Positions 1 through 11,600 of a stretch of 64,000 nucleotides of DNA are shown here, piece after piece. The position numbers and the translations under genes were made by a program. The number at the start of each line of letters is the position of its first letter. Positions within the stretch are counted from its first letter, which is position 1. This DNA is from Struthidea cinerea. Its lineage: Eukaryota > Chordata > Aves > Passeriformes > Corcoracidae. The notes under the pieces are model-generated. The model saw only the letters and a program-made list of their open reading frames with translations. It was not told the origin of the DNA and searched no databases. The DNA is taken from contig VZTI01002792.1 of assembly GCA_013397865.1 (NCBI GenBank), positions 109,823 to 173,822 on the forward strand. Reading direction: 5' to 3'.

Positions 1-48
1 CATCGAGTCTTGCCAGAGACACCCTTAGCATTTGGACCTGGCCTTCTG
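1..48 (-). CDS. Candidate last exon of the SPINK1-like gene (weak)
   Basis: On the minus strand an acceptor (TGCTCTGTTCTAG) precedes 48 open bases in the phase needed after the Kazal exon. The reading is L-R-R-P-G-P-N-A-K-G-V-S-G-K-T-R followed by TG at the window edge, so a sixth cysteine could be completed outside. Kazal domains normally end in G-x-C preceded by a hydrophobic strand, and this candidate fits only loosely. The true exon may lie entirely to the left of the window. Confidence 0.25.
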
Positions 49-596
49 CTAGAACAGAGCAATCTGGCACCAGCACAGATTAAATATAAAGCTCATTCTT
101 AAAAATACCCAGAGCAAATTTCATCCTTTCCTATGCGGAGAAGACAGAAAGCAGAGCTCAGCTATAAATTCCTGGGGTGAAAAAACATACTTTTTTCCTC
201 AGCCACCACACATCTGAGGTCATCTGGAAAAACATCCTTCAGCCTGTGCGCTAGATCTGGGCAGACTTCGAGGACTTTGCCATTTGTCTGAGATCCTGGA
301 CGCCCGCCAGCTCTCGCTGCTGCTTGGCAGCTGCAGGTATGGGGAGTTTTTGCTTGTGGGCAGCGTGTGTGCTGCGAGCCGCACACAACGGGCCCGTTCC
401 TCAGCTGGAGGCCACATGCCCGGAGCAGCGGGCGCAGCATCTGTGCGGGAGGCCAGAGCCGTGCCAGATGTGCTGGGCTCGCTGCCCACGCTCCGCCCAG
501 CTGCGTGCAAACAGCTTTCTTTCTAGGAAATCCCAGATATGTGCAGCGGCCCTCATCTGTGTGGCATTTAGACTCGCAGCAGGTCCAGGTACTCAC

Positions 597-709
597 AGGT
601 TGTGAAGGCACAACAGGCACTCGTTGCTGTACAGGAGGCCATCCGTGCCACAGATGGGGTCAAACTCCCTTGTACACCCTCTTCTTAGGTTGAAATTCTC
701 GCAAGCTGC
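597..709 (-). CDS. SPINK1: SPINK1-like exon 3 (main Kazal exon)
   Basis: The 113-base exon runs between an acceptor CTCCAG at 715-710 and a donor CT|GTGAGT at 596, phase 0 to 2. It encodes A-A-C-E-N-F ... G-C-T-R-E-F-D-P-I-C-G-T-D-G ... Y-S-N-E-C-L-L-C. This gives five of the six Kazal cysteines with correct spacing. Arg two residues after the second cysteine is the predicted P1 residue. Confidence 0.9.
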
Positions 710-3189
710 CTGGAGACACAAAGGGGTGATTTTGAAAATGCTAAACCTGTCCTCAATTCACCAGAGGAGCTTTGCTTTCACAGAGAGGTACGCATTTGGT
801 CTGCCTTGATAACCCACCCTCGGAGCTCTGCTATGAGCTCTCAGCAACACCGGGACCATCTGCCACCGTGTCCCTCGGCCAGCTGAACTCCACCTGGCAC
901 TGCTAAACACCCTTAGGAGTAACAGTATAGAGTAAATAGTGCTCCATGGGCACTGCCTGAGCACGTTCTTCCCAGTTTTTGTTTTTATGCCACAGCAATA
1001 CCTGTCCTCACACTCGCAAGCCAGAGACTAAGGGGATTTCTGACCCTCTTGGCAGGTAACAGCAATATTTAGCTTTTTAGGAACTTTTCCTTCAGTGTTT
1101 GGGGGAAATGCAGTGGAAACCCAGTATCATCACTGGGGTTTTGCTGTGGCACAGCAGGAGGAAGGGGGTTCCCAGGCACTGGTGTTTTTGGGCTGCCAAC
1201 CCCCTCTGCTTCAGTGTATTTAGCAATGGTGGCTCCTCCTGTATGGGTTAGGGCTGTCTCACTTGTGCTACACAAAACAGGAGACTTCACCTCTGTTCCT
1301 GGAGCTGCATCCATCTCAGCGTTTCCTAGAGAAAGAGGGGAGAGAGAGAGAGAGAGAGAAAGACACCTTAGCACCCACCACTCAGGCTGGTTTCAAGGGG
1401 GACAGAATAAGGACAGTTTAGGCTGAAGACTGTATGTCTTCCCTCAAACACCTTCGTCCCAGAAAACAATTTCTTCCCTTGGATCTCCCACGTTTCTCAG
1501 CTGGATCCCTCCCTGCTGCGTCACCCTCTTTCCCCTGGCAGAAACACTGTAATGGTGCAAGGCCCTGCCAGGGCAAAATGCTCTTCTGGAGACGTCACCT
1601 GCCAGCTGTCAGGGAGCAAAGGTGGCTTTTTTCATGTCTTACCACATGTTCATGAGTAACTGAGAAACTCCTGCTGACACTGGGCAGGTGCTGGAGTAAA
1701 TCCAGGGCGATTTTTCTACTGTTACTTGGTTTGTACCACAAGCAAGCAGAGCAAAAGACAAGTTGCTGAAGGTCTCTACTGGGAGGAGACCCTGAGGTCT
1801 CACATCAAAGCTGGTGGGATCAAGCCATGACTTTGGTGGGCTTCCCCATGGAGAAGCTGGCCCTGAGCTGGCAGCTGGGATCCCATGAGTGGAACACGTG
1901 GTGGGTGTGTTTTGCAAACAACCTGAAATTTTTTTGGCAAAAGGCAGAACTGAGAAGGAGATCCTGGGCTGCTTATAAATCCAGAAGTCATCTCCATGGA
2001 GAATTTATAGTACATCTCTGTTAACAACCAGCATGGCCCAGTAGCAGTGAAACGTTTTGGTGCTGAGGAGCTGGTAGCCTGTAGATGCTGAAAAGCTTTG
2101 GTAGAGAAATTTTTCAGCTTTCTGCAGCGTTCTGTGAGAGCTCTGTGGTTCTCATGAAAGCTATGAAAACACTGCTACGGGTTTTTTTAAACTGGGTTTT
2201 ATCTGTGCACCTGGGATCTGTTTTTCAGAGTTGTCATGGTACACAGTGAAATAATATTTTGAAGTAGGTGTTGTGAGCTTTAGCTCATAGGACAGGGGGT
2301 GGCTGATCCAAGATCCAATAACCTCCTGTCATCTTTGGGAACCAAGATATATAAGTCAAATGATAATTAATTAAATAACTACTTTCTTCCTGAACTTGGA
2401 CTGTGTCGTTACTCGCCGTTCTCGGTACGCAGCGACAGTAGCCGCAACGTTTAATATTACAAGGATTTTACTTTGGACTAGCGCTGGTCCAGACCCAGCA
2501 GCTGCAGCTCACTCTGTGCTCAGTTCATCTGAAATGAGCCCAGATTTTGTGCTCAGACAGCCCTGCAATGGCAGCCTCTGTGCAGTAAACAGGATGACAG
2601 AGGACCTGCTTCAGAAGCACCCTCCTGTTTGGAATGAGCCCACTAAAGCAGGACCTGAGGAGCAGCAACAGCTCATGTTCTCATCCCTCTGCACCATATG
2701 GGATTTTGAAAACACAGTTGGCTTAAACATTGGCTTTGGTAGTGAGAGCTGCATTTTCCCTTGCGTAGATTCATTTCCTGTCTTCTTGGATTTGCTTTTT
2801 TAAAACCAGAATAGCACCTATTCACTCTGAAAGGATCACACTGTCCCAGAAATCACCAGTTACAGGACAAATCCTACCCCTGAAGAAAGAGCGTCAGCCC
2901 AGCAGGTCTGTTCATTTTTGGGAGGAAGTGCACCCTTTCAAAGCCTTTGTTTTAGCTTTGCTCACAGGCAAGTACAGGTTTAATGCACGTTGGCCATTGC
3001 AGCGTTCCCCGCCCAGGGCCACAGCAAGGTCCCAGCACCACCTGCTCTCTTCCCACACTCACCTTCCAATGTGGCAGACCCGGGAGCTTTAGCAAGGAGA
3101 GGAAATGTTGCACTAAGCAAAATGTTGGACTCACCTTGGTAGAAGCAGAGTGCCAGGGAGAGGAGCAGGAAGACACCAGCTACCTTCAT
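597..3189 (-). CDS. SPINK1: SPINK1-like single-Kazal secreted trypsin inhibitor (3' end incomplete)
   Basis: This is a spliced gene read right to left. The supported coding exons are 3189-3135, 1325-1291 and 709-597, joined in phases 1, 0 and 2, giving 67 complete residues and part of codon 68. Residues 1-19 form a signal peptide beginning MKVAGVFLLLSLAL, much like mammalian SPINK1 (MKVTGIFLL). Residues 20-30 are a short linker. The Kazal domain starts at Cys33 and shows Cys42, Cys50, Cys61 and Cys64 with the family motif CGTDG-x-x-Y-x-N-E-C. The P1 residue is Arg44 (C-T-R-E), where human SPINK1 has Lys, so a trypsin-type target is expected. The last cysteine must lie in a further exon; a weak candidate is 48-1, or it lies beyond the window. 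A TATA box sits about 95 bases upstream of the ATG. Exon calls rest on splice sites, phase and Kazal spacing. Single-domain SPINK identity is firm; orthology to SPINK1 rests on sequence resemblance and gene order. Confidence 0.85.
1291..1325 (-). CDS. SPINK1: SPINK1-like exon 2 (propeptide/linker)
   Basis: This 35-base exon enters in phase 1 and leaves in phase 0, encoding G-N-A-E-M-D-A-A-P-G-T-E. The acceptor lies directly after a long CT-rich tract that is the minus-strand reading of the (GA)n microsatellite at 1338-1360. The donor is GAG|GTGAAG. Position, phase and size match the small second exon typical of SPINK genes. The sequence is short, so the call rests mainly on splice sites and phase. 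Confidence 0.75.
1326..1360 (-). repeat. (GA)n/(CT)n microsatellite acting as a polypyrimidine tract
   Basis: On the plus strand this is a run of GA repeats with a few interruptions. On the minus strand it is a CT-rich tract that ends at the acceptor of SPINK1-like exon 2. Confidence 0.85.
1361..3134. other. Intron 1 of the SPINK1-like gene
   Basis: About 1.8 kb of intron. I see no second gene, no Kazal motif and no clear repeat family in it. A 135-codon open stretch on the plus strand at 2396-2803 has no recognisable domain. Confidence 0.6.
3135..3189 (-). CDS. SPINK1: SPINK1-like exon 1 (signal peptide)
   Basis: The 55-base coding part runs from the ATG at 3189 to a donor reading AAG|GTGAGT at 3134, ending in phase 1. 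It encodes a hydrophobic leader of about 18 residues with a short charged start (MKV), as in SPINK-family first exons. An upstream in-frame TTG would add only two residues. The ATG at 3189 is preferred because it aligns with the family start. Confidence 0.88.
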
Positions 3190-3280
3190 GGTCAAGGTGA
3201 CGTTTTACTGAGTGCAGCGGGGAGAAACCGGGACACTCCTCAGTGTCTCAGAGATCCTGGCCCTGGCAGTCTGCTGGGAC

Positions 3281-3288
3281 ATTTATAC
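3281..3288 (-). promoter_or_regulatory. TATA box of the SPINK1-like gene
   Basis: Read on the minus strand, 3290-3281 is AGGTATAAAT, a good TATA box about 95 bases upstream of the ATG. That would place transcription start near 3255 and give a 5' leader of roughly 65 bases. Confidence 0.65.
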
Positions 3289-3989
3289 CTTTCCCCATTC
3301 TTGGCACCACACCACACAGCCAGCTCCACCCTGCAGTCCTGTGGTGACAACATTCAAAGTACGGGGACAGCACCAGGTGGCAACTGGCTCATTGGTGGGC
3401 ACAAGGATGAAAGCCTCTCCCAAGCCAATGGAGGTAACAATCCTTATCTCCAGCGAGGACTGGGGCCCTGTCCCAGGTGTGGGGGACAACTCTGGGTCTG
3501 CACTCCAAGCACTGAGAGAGCAACTTCGTACAAGGAAGCGAGATTGGAGAAATGTGCAGGACAGCAAGGGAAATGGAGTCAGCAGCAGGGTGGCTTTGAT
3601 TAATGACCCTGCTGCTGCCACTTGCAGGGTGCAGCTGTCTGGTGAAGCCACCTCTGGGTGAGGATGGCTTTGATCCACGCTCACCTTTCCAGACGTGATC
3701 CACAGAGCAGAGCTGCGGTGCTGCAGCTCCCCTTCCCTCCCCGGGCAGGCAGGAACGGGAGCAGGGATTGCTCCTGGAGAGCAGAGCTGGGCTGTGCCTT
3801 GGGCTCGCTCGTGGCTGCAGGTTCAGTGCTGCTGTTTTGACTGCACATCTCTGATTGCAGACAGCAGCCGAAATGAGCCGCTGGGCCGGACGCTGCTGCC
3901 TTCCCCTCTCCCTGCCTGCAGCTGGGAGTAAACCCTGGGGACTTCCTGCAGTTACACCACCAGTGGTGCATTGCAGAGAGCGGATCAGT

Positions 3990-4075
3990 CCCTTGGGGAT
4001 TAGAGGGATTAATTAATGTTTCTAAAGCACTTTGATATCTCAGCCGTAAATCACTGGAGAAGTGCAAAGCAAATT
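3990..4075 (+). repeat. MIR-like SINE 3' fragment (weak)
   Basis: The stretch GATTAATTAATGTTTCTAAAGCACTTTG resembles the end of MIR/CORE-SINE elements (TTAAT-x-x-x-TGTAAAGCGCTTTGA). It is short and diverged. Confidence 0.35.
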
Positions 4076-6216
4076 ATTACTAATGGGGGCTTATGACTCA
4101 AAGACAGATTTTTAATTAGCTGAACAGGAAAAAGTCAATGCCAAGAGCAATTCAAGGAGCTGTTTGAGAGGGAGAAAACTCCATTGGCAGCTGCTCCATT
4201 GTCCAAGGGATGCCCCATTCCCAAACGTGGCTCTGGAGGGTGCTTTCCCCTGCCATAAACAGCTCTTGTGATTTTGCTTCAGTGGTCAGGGGGAGATTCT
4301 TCCCTCTTGACTGGGTTTTCCTCTGCTCTTCCTGGGCTGACCTGCAACATGAGGCAGCAAGAACTGCTCCTAGTGGCTTCTGTTATTTTATTAACTCAGA
4401 GAGTAAAGCTGGCTTTGGGTATGACCTGTTCAGCAGCTCTCAGGAGGTGGGCTGGGTGTTAGTGGACCTTTGAGCACAGACAACAATCCTTTAGCGTGCC
4501 TGGGACAACGGCTCAGGTGGTGTTATCACCCTCTGAGGAGCAAGGGAGGGAGGGATGACCATTTTTTATAGCTGAAAGAGGTTCAGTCCAACACTGTCCC
4601 CTGTTACTTGCCAGGTCCACAGTGTGAGTAGAACCTGCAAGTGCCAATAGATGTTTTGGGCTCACTTCCCAAAGCTGGAAGGGGACTCAGCAAGGGCATT
4701 GGTGATCACACACCAGGGCAGCTGGGGAGAAGATTCTCCTCTTCAAACTAACACATGTAAATAGAGCAGTGCTGCAAAGAGTTTCTCTGATTGCCCGTGT
4801 TTGGCATGCGCCCACTCCGGGTAAAACACATTAGAGATCCTTGCTGTAGCCAGGAAATGTGATAGTTTGGGTTGTCCAGGAACAGAAACGTTTTTCCTCA
4901 GATTCCTTGGCATCCAGGCGCATTTCCAAACTTAAGTTTGATGGGTAAATCCTCAGCGTTTGTGCTCTGCAGGTGGCAACTCTGTTGGCTCCTGGGACAT
5001 TTTGAGTGTGTGTAACGCCATGGTTTTCTCCTTCCTCCAGAAGTCAGAGGCGTCAAAGCCCAGGCAGGCAGGCTGCTGACCTTCCCCTGCCTCCTGGACA
5101 CTTCTCTCTTCATCCTCTAACTGCTTAGGCTCCTGATAGCTTTGCACTGGCTGATTTTCATGTTCCCAACTGCTCCCAGAGCTGGATGAGATTAAGTACT
5201 TTGCTGCTGAAGAAGGTTGAAGAAACTCCAGATTATGCAGTGCAATGGACTGAACTTAATTATTCCACAACGAATTGAGCCAAACCAACAGACTCAAGGG
5301 CAGTTGCCTCTGCCAGAAGAAGATTCCAGCACAGGCTGCAGCTGAACAGCAGGCACACTTGGGTTTTAATGCAGTTTCTCCGTTAGCAAATGCTCTTCCT
5401 TTCCAAGCGTCTCCACTGACAGCTGTGTCTTTATGAGATGCCTTCAAAAACAGGGGATTTCAGGGCTCCTCTCTCCTGATTGACAACAATTCAATATCCT
5501 TCAGGAAAATCAAACAGAAATGCTTGGGGCTCATTTGACTGGGGAGGAACGAAAAAGAGCTGCGAACTGCTACTGCGCTGGGTGCTCCTGGTACCGTCCT
5601 CGGCAGTGTGGGCTTTCTCAGGATGTGTCACCTTGTCAGAGCAGCGTGTTCCTCCAAACACATCAGCTGGAGGAGTGGAGAGGAATGAGTCAGGCGGCTC
5701 TGCCAGCCGTGCTGTGTGACTTGCTGAGCCTGTCGTGGGGAAATGGAGGGGACAGGCGGGTCCCAAAGCAGGTGCTGGCATGGGATGGCGTCCCCTTGGC
5801 CGCCTTGATGGGTGTGGTGTAGGGCACAAGATCTCTGCAGCTGCTGGTGGTGTCTTCTCCTGGCTGCTGGAAGCAGTTGGAGAGAGAATTGATGCGACAC
5901 AAGGAATGTGGGGAAGGGGCAGTGGGTAAGGAGGCAAGGTGAACTGCCAGGTCTGCCTCCAGGTAGCAGGAAGAAGTGATTCTTCTTCTGCAGGATGAAT
6001 TTCTGCATCATCTTTTGGCCAAACCTGAGTGCTTTCAAGTTATATTCCTTTCTGTAGTAAAGTGTTACAAAGGAATGAAAAATTACATTGCAGGGGAATT
6101 AAAAATCTGGGAAACTGCCTATTTCATGATCCCTTCATGACAGGCTGGAGGATCACTTGCTGTAACCAGGGCTGGATATTGTTTTTTTTGTGGATACTTG
6201 ATGTACAAAAAGAAAG

Positions 6217-6453
6217 GCACCAGTGCCCCCAGGAAAATGCACCAGAGTCACCAGTCAAAAGCATTCAAAGATCACAAACCAGACCCAGATGATCATGAGT
6301 CACAAATTAGAAGCCACAAATGGTTCTTAAGCCTCTTCCAAATAATGGCGTTTCCCAACAAACTCGTTTGGGGTGGGTCACATTTTCCAGCCTTCTCCTG
6401 AACCCAAGAGAGAACGGGCTAGAGCAGCAGCAGAGCTCCTTGTGCAGCCCCAA
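6217..6453 (+). repeat. Arm A of an inverted pair of related segments
   Basis: This segment is clearly related, by eye well over 80 percent in its core, to the reverse complement of 12513-12751. Both begin near a CACCAGTGCCCCC motif and end near GAGCTCCT-x-GTGCAGCCCC. In both copies one frame stays open through the core and reads S-H-Q-S-K-A-F-K-D-H-K-P, with one in-frame 3-base gap, and stops at a comparable point. It may be two copies of an unnamed dispersed repeat or an old inverted duplication. I do not recognise the family. Confidence 0.8.
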
Positions 6454-8514
6454 TCCCTTTCACCAAGGAATGTCTCTGTGGCCAAGACCTGCACCGTGAC
6501 CCTGTGATGGTGGCATCCCTGAGCCTTGGTCCCTTGGTGGAGGTTGTGGGATTCATGAAGGGCAGGCACCAGAGGCTCCTCAGTGCTCAGGATCTCAGCG
6601 AGGCAAGTGGGAACTTTGCTCCTGCCCTGCAATGGGTGGGATGAGTGAAATTTGGAGAAAGGTTGATGGAAATGTGAAACCTAGAGGTGTCACAAAAAAC
6701 AGTTCCCAAGATGCTCAAAGCTCTCTTGGGTCCAAAATGCTGTTTGTGTTGGATTTAAAAGCTAAAAATGCCTAAGGCTCTGTTACCTGCCAGGCCTGGA
6801 TCTTGCAGGTGTAGCCAAGAGCTTGCCCATGGCATCCAAGGTGGATTTGAAAGGTACATGAGACAGACCAAGCCCTTTTGCATCAGCAAGGCGAGAGTGG
6901 TATGGAGTCATCAGCTGCTCCTCTGTCCAGGGAATACTGCTCAAACGCTGGCTTTTCCTGCAGAAAAAAACCCCAAAACCATATTTTGGTTGGTAGTGAC
7001 TTTTGTCTTGGATTCTTTCCCATTAACGCTGAGAAAGCTATTCTGTTGCTCTGGGTGGATGGAAGATATTGAACATTCTGACAGTTTAGGGAAAGGGATC
7101 CTGTGAGTAGTTGCTGAGAAAGCATCACATATTTTCTCCAGCTGCAAGAGAATCTCTGGAGCCCAGGAGAGCATATCAATTTGTTTTCTCTTCTGCTCTG
7201 GAAATCTTGGACTTGGGACCTCTGGTTTCTGGGGAGGGGGCTGGGCATAGCTACAGGATAACATTAGCAAATCATCATTTCTACTTCTACTAAAGCTTCT
7301 GTTTGCTATCCTTCAGCAAGGGCAGCGTGTCCGTGAGAGAGACCTTCAGAAATCTGCAGGCTTCGGCAGCTTTGCCTGAGAATGGGTACTGCTGACAGCA
7401 GTGTCTAAAGACAAAGACATCACATAAATCACAGCTTGTTGGGCTGTTCAGAAGAGACCGTGCCTGGGTGCCAATCAAATGCTTCCTGAGGAGGGTGAAC
7501 GTGCTGGGCGCGAGCTGTGTGTGTTTGTAAGGATTACCGGCTGACATTGGCTGGGGTGGAATTCCCAGCCTGGTGTGGAAGTTCCCAGCCCAGCTCCTGG
7601 CCTGTTTGCCTCTGCTCTCCCACTGCTGCAGTGACACCAAACCCCATGGGCTCGGTCCGTGGAAACCTTTCCCACCTGTGGCTGACTGGTGGCACGTCCC
7701 TGCTGGGAGCACCTCTGGACTGTGGTCAGCTCTGGTGACCTTGGGGCTCTTCCCCTTGCAGGTGGGACCCTGGGTCAGTGCAGGGGGTGCCAGCTGCCGG
7801 CAAAGATTTTCCCCCCTTTCTCCCCTGATCTCTTGTGCCCCTCTCCTTGGCTCTCTTGCAGGATCTCCATGGGATGTAGAGGCAGTGAGAGCATGTGGGG
7901 TGGATCCTCCAGGAGCTGGAACACTGAGCTCTGCTTTTCTTGCTTTCCCAGGCATTACCAAAGAAAAAAAGATCATTTTTCCCACTCCTACAGAAAATGC
8001 CAAAAGCAAAGTATTCCTTCATAAAATCACTTCTTTATTAAATCCTATCTGCCTCCCACCTCCACATCTGACTGCCCCTGCGGCAGCCAGAGAGATCCAG
8101 GGCAGAGTGATTAAGCACTGCAGCTGATAATTGGGCAAACATAGATTTCAATCTCCTCCAGCAAATCACTCCCCCTTTCTCCAACTCGAAGCAGCACCCT
8201 GTGCCCACTCCCTCTTTCACGGAGCTTAACAAGATGGGAAGCATATGGTCCCCATCCTTTCAGGGTCACAGACTCGGGGGGGATAATCCGGTCTAATCTG
8301 TCCTTCTGCTCAGCTCAGGCAGCTCTGCCCCTGCTCCCAAGGACCACGTGTCCCTTGTCCAGGGCTGGATCTTGCTCTGAAGTGTGTGTGAGGTAACTTA
8401 AGAGCTCTGGTATGAGCTGCTCTTGATAGGGATCCTGGGTCTCTAGTGCCTGGTCCTGTTTGGATGAAAGATCCTGTCTGCCTGCAGTTACTGTCCATTG
8501 AGCAGGGAAACTGA

Positions 8515-8674
8515 GGCTGTCCCATCCATGGAAGTGTTCACGGCCAGGATGGACAGGGTTTGGAGCAGCCTGGTCTAGGGGAAGGTGTCCCTGCCCATGG
8601 CAGGGGGGTGGACTGGATGATCTTTAGGGCCCCTTCCAACCCAAACCAGTCTGTGATTCTGTGATTCTCTGACT
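8515..8674 (+). mobile_element. CR1 LINE 3' fragment
   Basis: The segment carries the usual CR1 tail: GGAAGTGTTCACGGCCAGG-like text, GGTGTCCCTGCCCATGGCAG, then CCCTTCCAACCCAAACCA and a terminal run of TGTGATTCTGTGATTCT. It is 5' truncated, as most avian CR1 copies are. Confidence 0.9.
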
Positions 8675-11600
8675 GTTGCCCTTTCCCTCAGGTGAGTTTC
8701 AAGGGATGATATCTGAGAACTGGCCCTTTAGAAAGTTGGCTGAAGTCCAGGTGAGCTCTGGGTGCATTATCCTGGCTCCAGAGCTGGTGTGAGGAGGTGA
8801 AGGATTGGCAGGGCATGGAGAGAAGACAGAGCCAGAGCCCTCCTGGACCTAGACATCAAAAGAATGGCAGATGGCAGAGACAAGCTGCAGGAAGGGTTAT
8901 CCCAACGGGATAGTAGGAAAAAAGCACTCACCATGAGGGTGGACAAGCACTGCTGCTGAACCAAAAAAGCCTGCGGAGTCTTTACCCTTGCAGAGGTTCG
9001 TAACATGGCTGAACAAACTGATATTTTCCACAGAAGCTGTCAGAGACCAGCAGAGAAACAACAGCCCCTCCATGGTCCTCAGCTAACCCAACGTCTCCAG
9101 GACTAGGAGATTTTTTTAGTGGAGGTCTGAAATACAGGATATTTTCACATCTTTCCCTAATTTCTTGAAAACAGCTTGTCAAAGTTTTTGTCAAGCTTTT
9201 GTAATATTTTCCATCACTTTGTAAGCCAGTTGATCAACAAAACCAAATAGACTGCAAACGACTTTCATCACAACCCCAGAAATATTTGGCATTTCTAGCT
9301 GCTCCTGTGAGTTCCACTGGCAGCACTAATGGCTATTGATACATGATTTGCTCCCAGAACTGGGCCAGGAATAGGAAGAACAGTATTATATTTCTGATTT
9401 CAATGAAACATATGGGTAGAGGACACTGAAACTCTTTGCTCCATCTCACTGTGTGATTTTGGACAAATAGAGGCGACGAGGTTTTTCCAGTAGAGAGCTC
9501 TCAGCCTGCTTAGCTCCACAGGAAAAAAATACCTATTAAAAACAATTAGAAAGGTGAGGATAGGAAGAGAAAACTAATGTAAATTATGAATAAGGCTTTA
9601 ATTTCTGACAGCGTCTCTTCTTCTTGTGATCTACAGAGAGATTTTTAAATGAGCAGTGGGCTTTTTCACAGACTGATAGAAAAGAGATTTTGGGAGGAAC
9701 GAGAAAACAAGTAGCAGACATGAGCTAGAGCTGGGGATAACATTGCTGGACTCTGAATCTGAACATAAAGCTCAGCAGAGGCGGGAAACACCGAGCTTGT
9801 TTCCAGAGATGGTTTTTCCTCAGAGCTGTGCTGCCACAAGGCGCTGTGAGATCCACTGCACTTCGGAAGTCCATTCATAAATGGATTTCATTCTTGGCCA
9901 TTCTTGCACTTCATTCTTGGCCGGCTCTTTCCCTACCAGCATCTCGTGCTGCTGCTGGTTGCTTTAGCCACAACAAACGTGTGCTTGTTAATCGCTGGTA
10001 TCCGCTCCCCGGTTGGGAAAATCAATACCCCCTGACCCCATCTGTGCGTCAGCACGTTGCACACCTGTCCGAGTACAATCTCCCCAAAGCTGATAAATGA
10101 TGGCCAAACACTGCCGATAAACTTTAGCTAACAGCTATTGACCCCTGGGTCGGGCTGAGATTAGATACAGCCCAATTAACGCTTGCTCCTTCTCCTAATG
10201 ACTCCTCAAGAGCAGAGGCAGAGGCTGAAGTTTTCCCGCGGCTAAAACAGGGGCGCTGGGATGTTTGGATGGCTGATGGCGGAGGGTTATTGTCCCCACA
10301 AAACTGCTGTGTTTCGAGTGCCAAGAGCTGCTCCCAGGACGCAGATACAGGATGCTGGGGGGAGGATGCTGCGTATAAGAGCATCAGCACCTGCAGCCCT
10401 GCCATGAAAAGCGACGCTGCGGGAATTGTTGGCAGTTCTCTGTGCTTTCAGCCTCGGTCAATGGCCTTGATTAAAGAAGGAGTTTGTCTTTGATTTAGGG
10501 AGCCTTTGAACACAGTGGCTAAACATTTCTTTTCCATCAAGGGTTCCCTTTGATTTCTGCATGTAGTCAGCTCCCTACATCCCTCGGTGAGCTTTGCACT
10601 TCAATTGCTTCCCTAATAAATGTGACATTATTTTTGATGCCTTGTACGTTTCCAGCCTGGTTGCGAAAGCGAGGTGCTTTGCAGTGAAGGCACTGTCTTC
10701 AGCCCATCAGGGATACGAGGAGCAGTCCTTTTGCTCTGGTAACAGAGGTGAAAAAATCCGGTGCTGAACCTCTCTTTCCCCAAGCAGCTTTTAAATTGGG
10801 TTTTCTCCTTCTACGTGAGGAAGTGGCTGCCAAAGCCCATGGCTGCTGCCTGCAGTATGCTTTTCCTTCTTATCCTTATTCATCCCTGCCAAGATCCTCT
10901 TTTCTTCGTTCCCCCCCCCTTTTCTGAGCTTCTGGAAGCCCCTGGCTCACAGTTTCAAGCCCCACTTACCAAGAAACTTGGTTTTCCAGTTACAAAAACA
11001 GCCGAGGTTCTGATGTTACGCTGCGATTTCTGTAGGAAATACTCGGGGATGTTCCATCTTGTATTTTTCCCTCTGTGTGTTTTGGAAGAAGGAATTCAGC
11101 CTGCTTCCAAGCTCAAGGCGGCCTCGCAGTGCCTGCTCTTGGGGCATCTCTCTTCCAGTGCTGAGGGGTTTGCCAGCAGCAGATGGTGAGGGGTGTGCTG
11201 GAGGCAGCTGATGATGCTGCATCTGCCTGTTCAGCTGAGGCATCCTTGAGCACTGTGCTTCGCTGTTCCTCTGCTCAGGATGAGCTCCAGGGCTGCCGGT
11301 GGCCAGGTCCTGCTCTCCCTAAGGATCCTCCAGGATTACGTGGAGGGTGATCAGACACTGCTGGGAAGGGGCTGGACAGCCCCGAGTGCAGCTCCCTGTG
11401 GAGCACGGGAAGGAGGGGGCACAAGTGCCCTTGTCCCCGAGCCCAAACACCTCTCTGTGTGCTGTCACCCTTGCCGTGTCAGCCTCTTGACCAGCTGGGG
11501 CCTCAGAGCCAGAGACCTCTCTCCGGTTATCTCCATCAAGGTGCTGACATGGATCAGGCACAAATGCAGCTGACACAAGTCCCTTTTACTCCAGGAACTG

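Larger units (their letters stand above)
3290..8514. other. Intergenic sequence, no supported gene
   Basis: This is upstream of the SPINK1-like promoter. It contains a MIR-like tail near 3990-4075 and one arm of the inverted repeat pair at 6217-6453. From 7290 to about 8130 both strands stay open for long stretches, without an ATG-led conserved protein. Nothing else is recognisable. Confidence 0.6.

Noticed and set aside
162..620. 152-codon minus-strand frame near the left edge as the end of the SPINK1-like gene
   Set aside because: No acceptor joins it to the Kazal exon in a way that gives the expected final G-x-C. Its cysteine pattern is not Kazal.
4349..4473. Possible secreted microprotein starting M-R-Q-Q-E-L-L-L-V-A-S
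   Set aside because: The hydrophobic run is short, there is no convincing exon structure and no partner exon was found.
10761..11189. 142-codon frame with a hydrophobic segment, possible membrane protein
   Set aside because: No recognisable family, no exon structure, and hydrophobic runs are common in T-rich DNA.
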